This document shows, one piece after another, positions 8,183 to 16,894 of a stretch of 64,000 bases of DNA. The notes under the pieces were generated by a model. The model worked only from the letters and a program-made list of their open reading frames with translations. It ran no database searches and was not told the DNA's origin. The position numbers were made by a program, and so were the translations under genes. Location of the stretch: contig NZ_JAGGNR010000011.1 in the NCBI RefSeq assembly GCF_018614975.1, positions 310,001-374,000 of the forward strand, in the 5' to 3' direction. This DNA is from Paenibacillus polymyxa (lineage in GTDB: Bacteria > Bacillota > Bacilli > Paenibacillales > Paenibacillaceae). Numbering within the stretch: the first letter of the stretch is position 1; each line of letters opens with the position of its first letter.

Positions 8183-9476
8183 ATGGGTAATCCACAACGG
8201 CAAATTTGCCGTTAATGAAGGCGGCACAACATGGAACGTGGTTCAAGGATACATGGTTGTTGAGAATGACAAGATTGTGCATATTGGTGAGACATTGCCG
8301 GATGGAGACAAAAATTGTACCAAAGTGGATGGAAAAGGACTGTTCTTCCTGCCGGGTCTGATCAATACGCATGGTCATGCAGCAATGTCGCTGCTCAGAG
8401 GGCACGGAGACGATCTTGCGTTGCAAGTATGGTTGCAGGAAAAAATGTGGCCGATGGAAGCGAAAATGACCTCAGAAGACGTATATTGGGGAACTTCGCT
8501 ATCGGTGCTTGAAATGTTGAAAGGCGGAACTACAGCTTTCCTGGACATGTATGATCACATGGATCAAGTTGCCAAAGTTGTGGAGCAATCCGGCGTTAGA
8601 GCAGCACTGGCACGTGGTGTAATCGGGTTGTGCTCGGAAGAAGAGCAACTGCGGAAGCTGGAGGAGTCGGCAGCGTTTGCACGTGAGTGGAATGGACAGG
8701 CAGATGGTCGCATTACAACCGTAATCTCGCCACACGCACCATATACATGCCCTCCTGACTACATAGAGAAGCTTGTACAGGTCGCGAATGACCTGAACCT
8801 TCCTCTCCATACACATATGTCTGAAACGCTTCGTGAAGTCGAGCAGAACGTGGCTGATTATGGACTGCGTCCTGTGGCACATCTGGAGAAACTGGGCTTT
8901 TTCTCCCGTCCATCCCTGGTTGCACATGCGGTGCATCTGAATGACGAAGAGATTGAGATTCTGGCCCGTCATGATGTGGCTGTATCCCATAACCCGGGAA
9001 GCAACCTGAAACTCGCTTCCGGTGTTGCGCGGGTACCAGCGTTGCTGAAAGCAGGAGTTACCGTGTCACTCGGAACAGACGGACCGGCAAGCAACAACAA
9101 CCTGGATATGTTCGAGGAAATGAGACTGGCTGCATTGATCCACAAAGGTGTATCTGGTGACCCGACGGCAGTGCCAGCAGGCGAAGCGTTACTACTCGGA
9201 ACGTCATATGGCGCCAAATCTATCTTTTTGAACAATACCGGAGCACTACAGGTCGGAATGAAGGCTGATTTTATCGCCCTTGACATTGAACAGGCACATT
9301 TCTATCCACATACCGACTTGATCTCACATGCGGTCTACTCGTCTTCTGCCAAAGATGTAGAGCACGTATGGGTGGATGGAAAACAAGTGGTTAAACATGG
9401 CGAATGTCTGACTCTGGATGAAGAGCGCATTTTGCGTGAGTCTCAATTGGCATTTGATGGTCTGCTTGCTCGTTAA
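8169..9476 (+). CDS. mtaD: 5-methylthioadenosine/S-adenosylhomocysteine deaminase
   Basis: A 435-residue metal-dependent amidohydrolase that would deaminate methylthioadenosine or S-adenosylhomocysteine. Metal-ligand motifs appear in order: NTHGHAAMS, HTHMSET, AHAVHLN and SLGTDGPASNN. The frame is open further upstream into rex, but ATG 8169 gives the usual N-terminus (TTNRWVIHNGKF) and has AAAGGA and GAGGA upstream. It overlaps rex by 14 bases and is probably co-transcribed with it. It links to the methionine-salvage genes around 19-28 kb only by pathway. Related enzymes act on other aminated purines, so substrate is inferred. Confidence 0.9.
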   Translation: MTTNRWVIHNGKFAVNEGGTTWNVVQGYMVVENDKIVHIGETLPDGDKNCTKVDGKGLFFLPGLINTHGHAAMSLLRGHGDDLALQVWLQEKMWPMEAKMTSEDVYWGTSLSVLEMLKGGTTAFLDMYDHMDQVAKVVEQSGVRAALARGVIGLCSEEEQLRKLEESAAFAREWNGQADGRITTVISPHAPYTCPPDYIEKLVQVANDLNLPLHTHMSETLREVEQNVADYGLRPVAHLEKLGFFSRPSLVAHAVHLNDEEIEILARHDVAVSHNPGSNLKLASGVARVPALLKAGVTVSLGTDGPASNNNLDMFEEMRLAALIHKGVSGDPTAVPAGEALLLGTSYGAKSIFLNNTGALQVGMKADFIALDIEQAHFYPHTDLISHAVYSSSAKDVEHVWVDGKQVVKHGECLTLDEERILRESQLAFDGLLAR

Positions 9477-9514
9477 TTGCAGGACAGAGCATCATAGGGA
9501 AAGGAAGTTCGGCA

Positions 9515-10045
9515 TTGAAGAAAAAAAAGAAGTGGATATGGATTTCGCTGCTTGCACTGGTTCTGATTCTGTTTGGACTTCAGCGTTATTACGTCTATGT
9601 CACGCAGGACCAGCGCAAGGAAGAAGCGCTCGCCATACAAGTAGCACAGGAGCAACTGGGCATTACATCTTATGATGAATTGCGTAAGTACATCTGGGGA
9701 GACAAAGAAGGCTCTGACAACATCTACTGGACACTGATCGGCAAAAATAAAGATAACCAGGATGTTATGGTCTGGGTCAAATTCGATGCAAACAATCAAC
9801 CTGCTACGGGTGCAAACGCTGTACACAGCGAGTTGCTGCAGAATGGCATGTCCGAAGCGCAGATCCGCAATCGCTTTAGTTCTGAAGTTCCTGCCGGTGA
9901 GATTAAGCGAATCATGCCCGGAGTTGTGAATGGAATATATGTGTGGCAAGTGTATTATAAAGACGGTACGCATAACCACTATCGCTTTTATCGTTTTAGC
10001 AATGGAGAACAGGTGGACTTGGTCTACACACTCCCGAACAGCTAG
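9515..10045 (+). CDS. YpmB-like membrane-anchored protein (DUF5590)
   Basis: A 176-residue protein with one N-terminal membrane helix (WIWISLLALVLILFGLQRYY, about residues 7-26) after five lysines, and an extracytoplasmic domain resembling a pair of PepSY-like/DUF5590 units (GSDNIYWTLIGKN... and ...YVWQVYYKDGTHNHYRFYRF). Function is unknown. The B. subtilis relative ypmB also lies in the dinG-asnS neighbourhood. The start is TTG at 9515, seven bases after AAAGGAAG; no ATG/GTG is suitably placed. It is 38 bases after mtaD and likely the last gene of the rex-mtaD unit. Confidence 0.8.
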   Translation: MKKKKKWIWISLLALVLILFGLQRYYVYVTQDQRKEEALAIQVAQEQLGITSYDELRKYIWGDKEGSDNIYWTLIGKNKDNQDVMVWVKFDANNQPATGANAVHSELLQNGMSEAQIRNRFSSEVPAGEIKRIMPGVVNGIYVWQVYYKDGTHNHYRFYRFSNGEQVDLVYTLPNS

Positions 10046-10083
10046 AACGAATAGAGTAACGTATCTAGAGAATTAAACAATTG

Positions 10084-10123
10084 AAAGAACCGGCAGACGG
10101 ATATCCGACTGAACCGGTTCTTT
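10084..10123 (+). terminator. Terminator after the ypmB-like gene
   Basis: AAAGAACCGG and CCGGTTCTTT form a perfect 10-bp stem around a 20-base loop. The T-run is short (TTTG), so efficiency is uncertain. Confidence 0.65.
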
Positions 10124-10186
10124 GTGTTGTCTGTAAACAGTTTTGATTTAAATAGTTAAAATTAATAATTTATTCATATTTTCGCC

Positions 10187-10216
10187 TTCGAAATTGTATA
10201 TACGATGTGATATACT
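10187..10216 (+). promoter_or_regulatory. Promoter for the FtsH-like operon
   Basis: TTCGAA (10187-10192), an 18-base spacer, then TATACT (10211-10216) preceded by TGA as an extended -10. It leaves a leader of about 120 bases before the TTG at 10346. Confidence 0.5.
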
Positions 10217-10345
10217 CAGATATGTACTCAAAGTAACATTCAAAACAAATAAACCTGTCGAAAATATCGCAGGAGTCAATGTGCACATATTCGTATATAC
10301 CAATAAGCCAGTAGGTTAGGCCAAAATCTGGGAGGGGTAATTCAC

Positions 10346-10873
10346 TTGAAGCTAAAAGTATTGCCTATTGTTTTAACTGCCGTCATTTCAGCCGCCCTGT
10401 TGTTTGGAGGTTGGTTTGTGTATCGTCAGGTGGCCGTGCAGAATCCGATTGAAAAGATGGTTACCCAGTACGATGGAGTCAATGACGTTCAATTAACTAT
10501 TAACCGCAATGACGTACAATTGAAACTGGATCTGCAACCCGATGTTGATTTAGGCAGACTGGTACAATATATTCACAAAGAAGGACAGACGTTAATTGGA
10601 ACACGCTCACTAAAGTTGGATGTTGTGGATCATTCCAGTGAAGCACTGGAGAGCTGGTGGGGTGATGCGATGTTTACTGTAGCTCAGGCGATGGAGAACA
10701 AGCAGTATACCGAGATTACACCGACATTGTCGAAGATGGCGACGAATGGAATAAAGGTAAATACAGCGATGGATGACAACAATGTGTATGTCAGTCTCAG
10801 AGACGGAGATGCCAGCAAGTTTATTATTCTGCCGCGTGTGCCCGGTCAGATAGGAGTGTGGCCTAATGCCTAA
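10346..10873 (+). CDS. Single-pass membrane protein of unknown function, partner gene of FtsH-like protease
   Basis: A 175-residue protein with an N-terminal membrane helix (about residues 5-26, VLPIVLTAVISAALLFGGW) and an extracytoplasmic domain of about 145 residues with no recognised motif. The start is TTG at 10346, eight bases after GGGAGGGG. The last codons overlap the FtsH-like gene by 8 bases, so translation of the two is probably coupled. The protease downstream lacks the extracytoplasmic domain that FtsH normally carries between its two membrane helices. I infer that this protein could supply that domain in trans; this is untested. Confidence 0.7.
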   Translation: MKLKVLPIVLTAVISAALLFGGWFVYRQVAVQNPIEKMVTQYDGVNDVQLTINRNDVQLKLDLQPDVDLGRLVQYIHKEGQTLIGTRSLKLDVVDHSSEALESWWGDAMFTVAQAMENKQYTEITPTLSKMATNGIKVNTAMDDNNVYVSLRDGDASKFIILPRVPGQIGVWPNA

Positions 10874-12368
10874 GTGGACAAAAGAAGTTGCCATCGGATT
10901 TTTTCCCGTATTGATTATTTTCCTTGCTTTTACTGGTGTTAATATTGTTCCGATTCTGATTGCAGCGGTGTTTGTCGGAGCTTTGCTGTTCATGATGCAA
11001 ATGCGTGGCGGGATTACAGTAGGCGCTGCCGAGGAACGTAAACGGAAGAAAAAAGGACCTTCCAAGCTTACTTTTGAAGAAATTGGAGGACAGGACAGTG
11101 CCAAGCAGGAATTGCGTGAAGCACTTGACTTTCTCATCAAACATGAAGAAATCCGGAAGTTCGGGATTCGCCCGTTAAAAGGCATCCTGCTGACGGGCCC
11201 TCCAGGGACAGGGAAAACGTTGATGGCCAAGGCTGCTGCCCATTACACCGATTCTGTTTTTGTAGCAGCATCGGGTAGTGAGTTCGTGGAAATGTATGTT
11301 GGTGTGGGTGCCAGCAGAATTCGGGATTTGTTCAAGGACGCGAGAACCCGTGCCACCAAGGAAAATAAGGAAAACGCTATTATATTTATCGATGAAATCG
11401 ATGTCATCGGGGGGAAACGTGAGGGCGGTCAACAGCGTGAATATGATCAAACCCTGAATCAGCTTTTGACCGAAATGGATGGAATCTATTCTTCCGATAC
11501 ACCGAGAATTCTTGTCATCGCTGCAACAAACCGCAAAGAGATGCTGGATAGCGCCCTGACGCGCCCGGGACGTTTTGACCGCCACATTCAAGTGGACTTG
11601 CCTGACAAGAAGGGCAGAAAGCATATTTTGGAACTGCATGCGGTGAACAAACCTCTGATGAAGGAAGTTAATCTGGAGAAGACAGCAGAAGAATCATATG
11701 GTTTCTCCGGTGCACAGCTCGAAAGTGTGATGAACGAAGCAGCTATATACGCCATGCGGGACGGGCTGTTAAACATTGAACAGCGGCACTTGTCCCTGGC
11801 TATTGATAAAGTCATGATGGGTGAGAAGACAGACCGTGAATCCAGTGTGGAAGAGAAGAAAAGGGTCGCCATTCATGAGTTGGGACATGCCATTATGGCT
11901 GAACTTGTGCGTCCAGGCAGTGTAAGCCAGGTAGCACTTAGTCCACGCGGTCAGGCGCTGGGATATGTACGTCATAACCCGCAACAGGAACAGTTCCTCT
12001 ATACGAAGCTTTTCCTGGAAGAGCAGATTATGATTGCACTCGGAGGAGCAGCTGCGGAGGAAATGTACTACGGTGGTCGTTCCACAGGTTCACGCAATGA
12101 CTTTGATCAGGCAACCAATGTCGTACAGACCATGATGGCTTCGGGGTTGACTTCACTTGGGATTGTGAACATGGATATGGTAACAACTGAGGAACTGATG
12201 CGAGAGAACAAATTAATTCTGCAAGAACTGATGGAACAGACAAAGCAGTTGCTTGAAGAACAACGGACAATTTTCGACAATTCGCTCGACATCTTGATTC
12301 GTGAGGAAGTATTGTCTGGCGAACAATTTCGTTGTCAATTTCGTGACAGTGCCCTTCTACCAGCATAA
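10866..12368 (+). CDS. FtsH-like AAA+ membrane zinc metalloprotease, short form
   Basis: A 500-residue ATP-dependent protease. Two adjacent membrane helices span about residues 8-46 with almost no loop between them. The AAA+ module has Walker A GPPGTGKT at 111-118, pore loop FVEMYVGVGASRIRD near 140, Walker B IIFIDEID at 172-179 and SRH residues ATNRKEMLDSALTRPGRFDR. The zinc site HELGH is at 337-341 (HEAGH in most FtsH), and an Asp ligand is likely in GSRNDFDQAT. It is about 130 residues shorter than B. subtilis FtsH because the extracytoplasmic domain and part of the C-terminus are missing. It is probably a paralogue rather than the housekeeping FtsH. Confidence 0.9.
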   Translation: MPKWTKEVAIGFFPVLIIFLAFTGVNIVPILIAAVFVGALLFMMQMRGGITVGAAEERKRKKKGPSKLTFEEIGGQDSAKQELREALDFLIKHEEIRKFGIRPLKGILLTGPPGTGKTLMAKAAAHYTDSVFVAASGSEFVEMYVGVGASRIRDLFKDARTRATKENKENAIIFIDEIDVIGGKREGGQQREYDQTLNQLLTEMDGIYSSDTPRILVIAATNRKEMLDSALTRPGRFDRHIQVDLPDKKGRKHILELHAVNKPLMKEVNLEKTAEESYGFSGAQLESVMNEAAIYAMRDGLLNIEQRHLSLAIDKVMMGEKTDRESSVEEKKRVAIHELGHAIMAELVRPGSVSQVALSPRGQALGYVRHNPQQEQFLYTKLFLEEQIMIALGGAAAEEMYYGGRSTGSRNDFDQATNVVQTMMASGLTSLGIVNMDMVTTEELMRENKLILQELMEQTKQLLEEQRTIFDNSLDILIREEVLSGEQFRCQFRDSALLPA

Positions 12369-12394
12369 TTTATTTATGCTGGTTATTTTTTTTT
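12359..12394 (+). terminator. Terminator overlapping the stop of the FtsH-like gene
   Basis: ACCAGCATAA pairs with TTATGCTGGT around a five-base loop and is followed by TA and a run of nine T. The stop codon lies in the left arm. Confidence 0.85.
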
Positions 12395-12438
12395 ACATTT
12401 CACTCGTGCTAAGATATTATTATATGTTGGGTCGAAAT

Positions 12439-12466
12439 TTGTAATTTTCGGCGAACAGGGTACAAT
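12439..12466 (+). promoter_or_regulatory. Promoter for the 3-hydroxyacyl-CoA dehydrogenase/ackA unit
   Basis: TTGTAA (12439-12444) and TACAAT (12461-12466), spacer 16, lie 35 bases upstream of the dehydrogenase start. Confidence 0.55.
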
Positions 12467-12501
12467 AGAGAAATAGAGAACCGAAAGGATGGAGCAGAAC
12501 C

Positions 12502-13374
12502 ATGTTTTTCAAAAAAATAGGAGTTGTCGGCGGCGGTACGATGGGGCAAGGTATTTCCCAGATGCTCGCAGCCAAAGGACTTGATGTGCTTCTCGTGGAG
12601 CATACAACACAAAAGCTGGATCATGCATATGACATGATCGAAACCAATCTGGATAAACAACTGGAGAAATGGGCGATTACAAAAGCGGAGAAGAAATTGA
12701 TTCTTTCCCGTATTACCAAGGTAGCTCATTTAGCTGAACTTGGAACTTGCGACATGGTCATTGAGACGATTTCAGAGGATCTGGATGCGAAAAAAGCAGT
12801 ATTCAGCCAACTGGACCAAGTTTGCCCAAGCAATGTCATTCTGGCAAGTAATACATCCACGCTGAGTTTGACCGAGCTTGCAAGCTCGACCAAATACCCG
12901 GAGCGTGTTATTGGTATGCACTTTATTCACCCGGTATCCCGGGTTGATCTTGTAGAGATTATTCGTGGACTGAAAACTTCGGATACAACATTCGAAGAGA
13001 CCAGACGTTTTGTTGAAGAAGTAGCGGACAAAAAAGGAGTAATGATCTATGAATCACCTGGATTCGTAACTTCCCGCTTGATCTGCCTGCTGATTAACGA
13101 AGCGTTGCATGTATTGCAAGAAGGTGTTGCATCTGCTGAAGATATCGATGATGCAATGCGTATCGGATACAACTTCCAACATGGACCACTCGAAATGGCT
13201 GACCGTTTCGGATTGGATTCTGTTGAAGCTGCACTCGAAAGAATGTTCCGTGAATTCGGAGAATTGAAATATCGTCCTTCTACGGTCCTGAAGAAAATGG
13301 TGCGTGCAGGACACCTGGGTGTCAAAACAGGCGAAGGATTCTTCAAGTACGACAAGGATGGTGACCGACTGTGA
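12502..13374 (+). CDS. 3-hydroxyacyl-CoA dehydrogenase family protein (3-hydroxybutyryl-CoA dehydrogenase type)
   Basis: A 290-residue NAD-dependent dehydrogenase. The Rossmann motif GGGTMG is at 10-15. VIETISEDL, SNTSTLSLTELA, the catalytic His motif GMHFIHPV and SPGFVTSRL follow, then the C-terminal helical domain (DAMRIGYNFQHGPLEMADRFGLD) and GVKTGEGFFKY. Expected reaction: reversible oxidation of a 3-hydroxyacyl-CoA such as 3-hydroxybutyryl-CoA. The stop overlaps the ackA GTG start (GTGA), so the two are coupled. No thiolase or crotonase is nearby, so the physiological substrate is unknown. Confidence 0.88.
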   Translation: MFFKKIGVVGGGTMGQGISQMLAAKGLDVLLVEHTTQKLDHAYDMIETNLDKQLEKWAITKAEKKLILSRITKVAHLAELGTCDMVIETISEDLDAKKAVFSQLDQVCPSNVILASNTSTLSLTELASSTKYPERVIGMHFIHPVSRVDLVEIIRGLKTSDTTFEETRRFVEEVADKKGVMIYESPGFVTSRLICLLINEALHVLQEGVASAEDIDDAMRIGYNFQHGPLEMADRFGLDSVEAALERMFREFGELKYRPSTVLKKMVRAGHLGVKTGEGFFKYDKDGDRL

Positions 13375-14576
13375 AAGTACTCGTAATTAATGCGGGGAGT
13401 TCCTCGCTCAAATATCAACTGTATAATATGACTGACGAATCTGTACTGGCTAAAGGTTTGGTAGAGCGTATCGGAATGGATTCCTCCATTCTGACACACA
13501 AACCGACAGGCCGTGAGGATGTTACAGAAGTTAGTGAAATTTTGGAACACACAACAGCGATCCGTAAAGTCATTGATATTTTGACTCACAAAGAAAATGG
13601 TGTACTGGATTCTGTAAGTGAAATTCAAGCTGTTGGACATCGTGTTGTTCACGGTGGTGAAGCATTTAAAGAATCTGCATTGGTAGATGATGCTGCCAAA
13701 GCTGAAATTCGTCGTTTGTTCGACCTGGCTCCACTTCATAACCCTGCAGCAATGATGGGTATTCGTGCGGCTGAAGCCAATATGCCTGGTGTGCCACAGG
13801 TTATGGTCTTTGATACAGCGTTCCATCAGACGATGCCTGAAAAAGCTTATCTGTATGCCATTCCGCGTGTACTTTACAAAAAATATAAAGTACGTCGCTA
13901 CGGCGCACATGGTACTTCCCATGATTTCGTAAGCAAGGCTGCTGCTGAGTATCTGGATCGTCCATTGGAAGATCTGAAAATCATCACTTGTCACGTTGGT
14001 AACGGCGGCAGTGTAACAGCAGTTAAAGGAGGCGTATCCGTTGATACTTCGATGGGTATGACTCCACTAGAGGGACTTATGATGGGAACGCGTTCTGGTG
14101 ACCTTGACCCAGCCATCGTACCTTATGTAATGAACAAGGAAGAACTGAGCGTAAGTGAAGTGAACTCCATGTTGAACAAACACAGCGGATTGCTAGCGAT
14201 CTCCGGAATCAGCAGTGACATGCGTGAGATTACGGAAGGTATGGAGAATGGTGATGCCAACTCCACGCTGGCTTTTGAAATGTACGAATACCGTCTGCGT
14301 AAATACATCGGTTCATATGCAGCTGCAATGAACGGTGTAGATGTGATCGTCTTTACGGCTGGTGTAGGTGAGAACTCCGTTGTTCTTCGCCAAAAAGTAT
14401 GTGAGCAGCTCACTTATCTGGGTGTTGAACTGGATGAAGCGTTGAATGCCATTCGTTCCGGCGAACCGCGCCGGATCACAACAGCGAATTCCAAAGTGGA
14501 AGTTCTCGTTGTGCCAACAAACGAAGAATTGGTAATTGCACGTGATACTCACCGAATCGTATTGAATTCTCAGTAA
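13371..14576 (+). CDS. ackA: Acetate kinase
   Basis: A 401-residue enzyme converting acetyl phosphate and ADP to acetate and ATP. Diagnostic motifs are VLVINAGSSSLKYQ at the N-terminus, VGHRVVHGGEAF, VFDTAFHQTMPEKAY, RRYGAHGTSHDFV, CHVGNGGS, SMGMTPLEGLMMGTRSGDLDP and TAGVGENS. GTG at 13371 is the start and overlaps the dehydrogenase stop. There is no pta gene beside it. The four-base overlap implies co-expression with the CoA-linked dehydrogenase. Confidence 0.97.
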   Translation: MKVLVINAGSSSLKYQLYNMTDESVLAKGLVERIGMDSSILTHKPTGREDVTEVSEILEHTTAIRKVIDILTHKENGVLDSVSEIQAVGHRVVHGGEAFKESALVDDAAKAEIRRLFDLAPLHNPAAMMGIRAAEANMPGVPQVMVFDTAFHQTMPEKAYLYAIPRVLYKKYKVRRYGAHGTSHDFVSKAAAEYLDRPLEDLKIITCHVGNGGSVTAVKGGVSVDTSMGMTPLEGLMMGTRSGDLDPAIVPYVMNKEELSVSEVNSMLNKHSGLLAISGISSDMREITEGMENGDANSTLAFEMYEYRLRKYIGSYAAAMNGVDVIVFTAGVGENSVVLRQKVCEQLTYLGVELDEALNAIRSGEPRRITTANSKVEVLVVPTNEELVIARDTHRIVLNSQ

Positions 14577-14611
14577 TCTAACTGTAAAGTAAATATAGAA
14601 TGACAAGGAAG

Positions 14612-14647
14612 TGCAGAGGACAGGCATAAGCCTGCCCGCTGCATTTT
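14612..14647 (+). terminator. Hairpin between ackA and asnS, weak terminator
   Basis: TGCAG...CAGGC ATAA GCCTG...CTGCA forms a two-part stem followed by TTTTC. The T-run is short, so partial read-through into asnS is likely. Confidence 0.6.
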
Positions 14648-14677
14648 CAAATTCAGGAACCAAGGGGAGATATGGGC

Positions 14678-15973
14678 ATGAATACGAATTGTGTAATTCG
14701 TAATGTGAACGAGCATGTGGGCGAAACCGTAACAATCGGTGCCTGGATTAACAACAAACGTTCCAGCGGTAAAATTCAGTTTTTGCAACTGCGTGATGGA
14801 ACCGGATATATCCAAGGGGTTGTTGTAAAAAGTGAAGTTAGTGAAGAGATCTGGAACAATGCTAAAAGCTTGACACAAGAAAGCTCTTTGTATGTTACAG
14901 GTATGATTCGTGAAGAACCTCGCAGTGCGTCCGGTTACGAGATGACTGTTACAGGGGTTGAGATCATTCACCTGACTGAAAACTATCCAATAACGCCTAA
15001 AGAGCATGGTGTTGATTTCTTGATGGACCATCGTCATCTGTGGCTTCGTTCTACGAAGCAACGTGCTGTTATGGTGATTCGTGCAGAGATTATTCGCGCT
15101 GTTCAGCAGTTCTTTGATGGTAACGGATTCACACAAGTTGATCCTCCGATTTTGACACCATCGTCTGCGGAGGGAACAACGAACCTGTTCCACATCAAAT
15201 ACTTTGATGAAGATGCTTATCTGACACAAAGTGGTCAATTGTATATGGAAGCCGCAGCCATGGCGCTGGGCAAGGTATATTCCTTTGGTCCAACATTCCG
15301 AGCTGAGAAGTCCAAAACACGTCGTCACTTGATTGAGTTCTGGATGATTGAGCCGGAAATGGCATTTGTAGATCACGAGGAAAGTCTGCGTGTACAAGAG
15401 AAATTTATCGCTCATGTCGTTCAATCCGTGGTGAAAAACTGCCGTGCAGAACTGGAATCTATCGGTCGTGACGTATCCAAGCTCGAAGGCATTGTAGCGC
15501 CATTCCCACGAATTACGTATGATGAAGCGATTGAATTCCTGCATGGACAAGGCTTTGATATTCCTTGGGGAGAAGACTTTGGTGCACCGCACGAAACAGC
15601 AATTGCTGAGAAGTACAATACACCCGTCTTTATCACACATTACCCTGCTGGAATCAAGGCATTCTATATGAAACCAGATCCGAATCGTCCTGAAGTTGTC
15701 CTCTGTGCTGATATGATTGCACCAGAAGGCTACGGAGAGATTATTGGCGGTTCGCAGCGTATCGATGATCCGGAATTGATGCAACAACGTTTTGAGGAGC
15801 ACAATCTCTCGGATGAAGCTTACCAATGGTATCTGGATTTGCGTAAATACGGATCGGTTCCTCACTCCGGTTTCGGTCTGGGATTGGAGCGGACGGTAGC
15901 ATGGATCTGTGGATTGGATCATGTACGTGAAACTATCGCATTCCCACGTATGCTCTATCGTCTGTACCCTTAA
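14678..15973 (+). CDS. asnS: Asparaginyl-tRNA synthetase
   Basis: A class II aminoacyl-tRNA synthetase of 431 residues. The N-terminal OB-fold anticodon-binding domain covers about 1-110 ([24 protein letters not shown]). The catalytic domain has motif 2 [21 protein letters not shown] and motif 3 [19 protein letters not shown] 14678 is eight bases after AGGGGAG; ATG 14672 is only two bases away and would add two residues. No T-box is present in the short upstream gap. The stop TAA (15971-15973) touches the beginning of the dnaD frame. asnS-dnaD order is as in B. subtilis. Confidence 0.97.
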   Translation: MNTNCVIRNVNEHVGETVTIGAWINNKRSSGKIQFLQLRDGTGYIQGVVVKSEVSEEIWNNAKSLTQESSLYVTGMIREEPRSASGYEMTVTGVEIIHLTENYPITPKEHGVDFLMDHRHLWLRSTKQRAVMVIRAEIIRAVQQFFDGNGFTQVDPPILTPSSAEGTTNLFHIKYFDEDAYLTQSGQLYMEAAAMALGKVYSFGPTFRAEKSKTRRHLIEFWMIEPEMAFVDHEESLRVQEKFIAHVVQSVVKNCRAELESIGRDVSKLEGIVAPFPRITYDEAIEFLHGQGFDIPWGEDFGAPHETAIAEKYNTPVFITHYPAGIKAFYMKPDPNRPEVVLCADMIAPEGYGEIIGGSQRIDDPELMQQRFEEHNLSDEAYQWYLDLRKYGSVPHSGFGLGLERTVAWICGLDHVRETIAFPRMLYRLYP

Positions 15974-15993
15974 TGCTTAACCGAGGAGCGTCT

Positions 15994-16698
15994 ATGGAAG
16001 ACACCACATCCAAAGCTTGGTTGGATGGAGCAGCTTATGGCATGACTTCGGGTACAGCCCATCTGCCGTATGCCTTGTTACGTTATTATCACCAGCTTGG
16101 CCTATCAGATGCAGAAGTGCTTCTTCTGATTCAATTGCTAGGGTTCCGTCAGGCGGAGTTCAATGAGTTTCCCACGCTTGAAGAGCTTGCGGCGCGCATG
16201 GGACTTGCACCCGAAGGCATTGCCAGAATGTTGCAACGTCTGATGAGGGATGGGTATATTGCTATTGACGAGCACCGTGACGAAGAACGTGACATCCAGT
16301 ACGAGCGATATGATTTACATGGATTATATGCCAAGCTTGCAGCGTGTACTGCTGAAGAAGTAGCCGCATACCGTGCGGAGCAGCTGAGCAGCAATACAGC
16401 ACGTCAAGATTCGAACAGTGTTCAAAAAGAAGAGGAAGAACGGAATATGTTCTCGATCTTTGAAAAAGAATTCGGACGTCCTCTCTCTCCAATGGAGTGT
16501 GAGACAATATCCGGCTGGTTGGATCAGGACCGTTACCAAGAGGAATTGATTCTAATGGCTCTGAAGGAAGCGGTTTTTGCAGGCAAAGTACATTTCCGGT
16601 ATATCGATCGAATACTGCTTGAGTGGAGTCGCAATCGTGTCAAGACCGTTCAAGACGCGAAGGCGTACACGCAGCGGTTTCGTAATGGTGGACGTTAA
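15994..16698 (+). CDS. dnaD: DNA replication initiation protein DnaD
   Basis: A 234-residue primosomal protein that helps load the replicative helicase. The N-terminal winged-helix domain covers about 10-110 (LPYALLRYYHQLGLSDAEVLLLIQLL ... EELAARMGLAPEGIARMLQRL). A charged linker (about 120-150) precedes the DnaB_2/DnaD C-terminal domain (FEKEFGRPLSPMECETISGWL to HFRYIDRILLEWSRN). The frame can start at 15973 directly after asnS, but GAGGAG at 15983-15988 fits ATG 15994. In B. subtilis nth follows; here nth is 27 kb away. Confidence 0.93.
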   Translation: MEDTTSKAWLDGAAYGMTSGTAHLPYALLRYYHQLGLSDAEVLLLIQLLGFRQAEFNEFPTLEELAARMGLAPEGIARMLQRLMRDGYIAIDEHRDEERDIQYERYDLHGLYAKLAACTAEEVAAYRAEQLSSNTARQDSNSVQKEEEERNMFSIFEKEFGRPLSPMECETISGWLDQDRYQEELILMALKEAVFAGKVHFRYIDRILLEWSRNRVKTVQDAKAYTQRFRNGGR

Positions 16699-16717
16699 TT
16701 CAAGTGTAGACAGGGAC

Positions 16718-16756
16718 AAAAAACAGGCCAGAAGTCATTCTGTGCCTGTTTTTTTT
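16718..16756 (+). terminator. Terminator after dnaD
   Basis: AAAAACAGGC-CAGAA pairs with TTCTG-T-GCCTGTTTTT around a four-base loop, ending in eight T. It closes the asnS-dnaD unit. Confidence 0.9.
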
Positions 16757-16894
16757 GGATTATAGATTGGATGAGTGATCAGCAACATCAACCTTTCAGG
16801 CAATGATTTCACTTTGTTTCACAAAAATTTGATGGATCACGCAGGGGTTAACTCACAAGCTGTCGTCTATTGTATTGGAGAGGAGGGGAGAGTT

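Noticed and set aside
13047..13994. 315-codon minus-strand open frame
   Set aside because: It lies opposite the 3-hydroxyacyl-CoA dehydrogenase and ackA, with no start signal or motif.
14577..14677. T-box for asnS
   Set aside because: The gap is too short and has no GGTGGNACCGCG core.
14570..15922. 450-codon minus-strand open frame
   Set aside because: It is antisense to asnS across nearly its whole length, has no ribosome site or recognisable motif, and asnS is certain.
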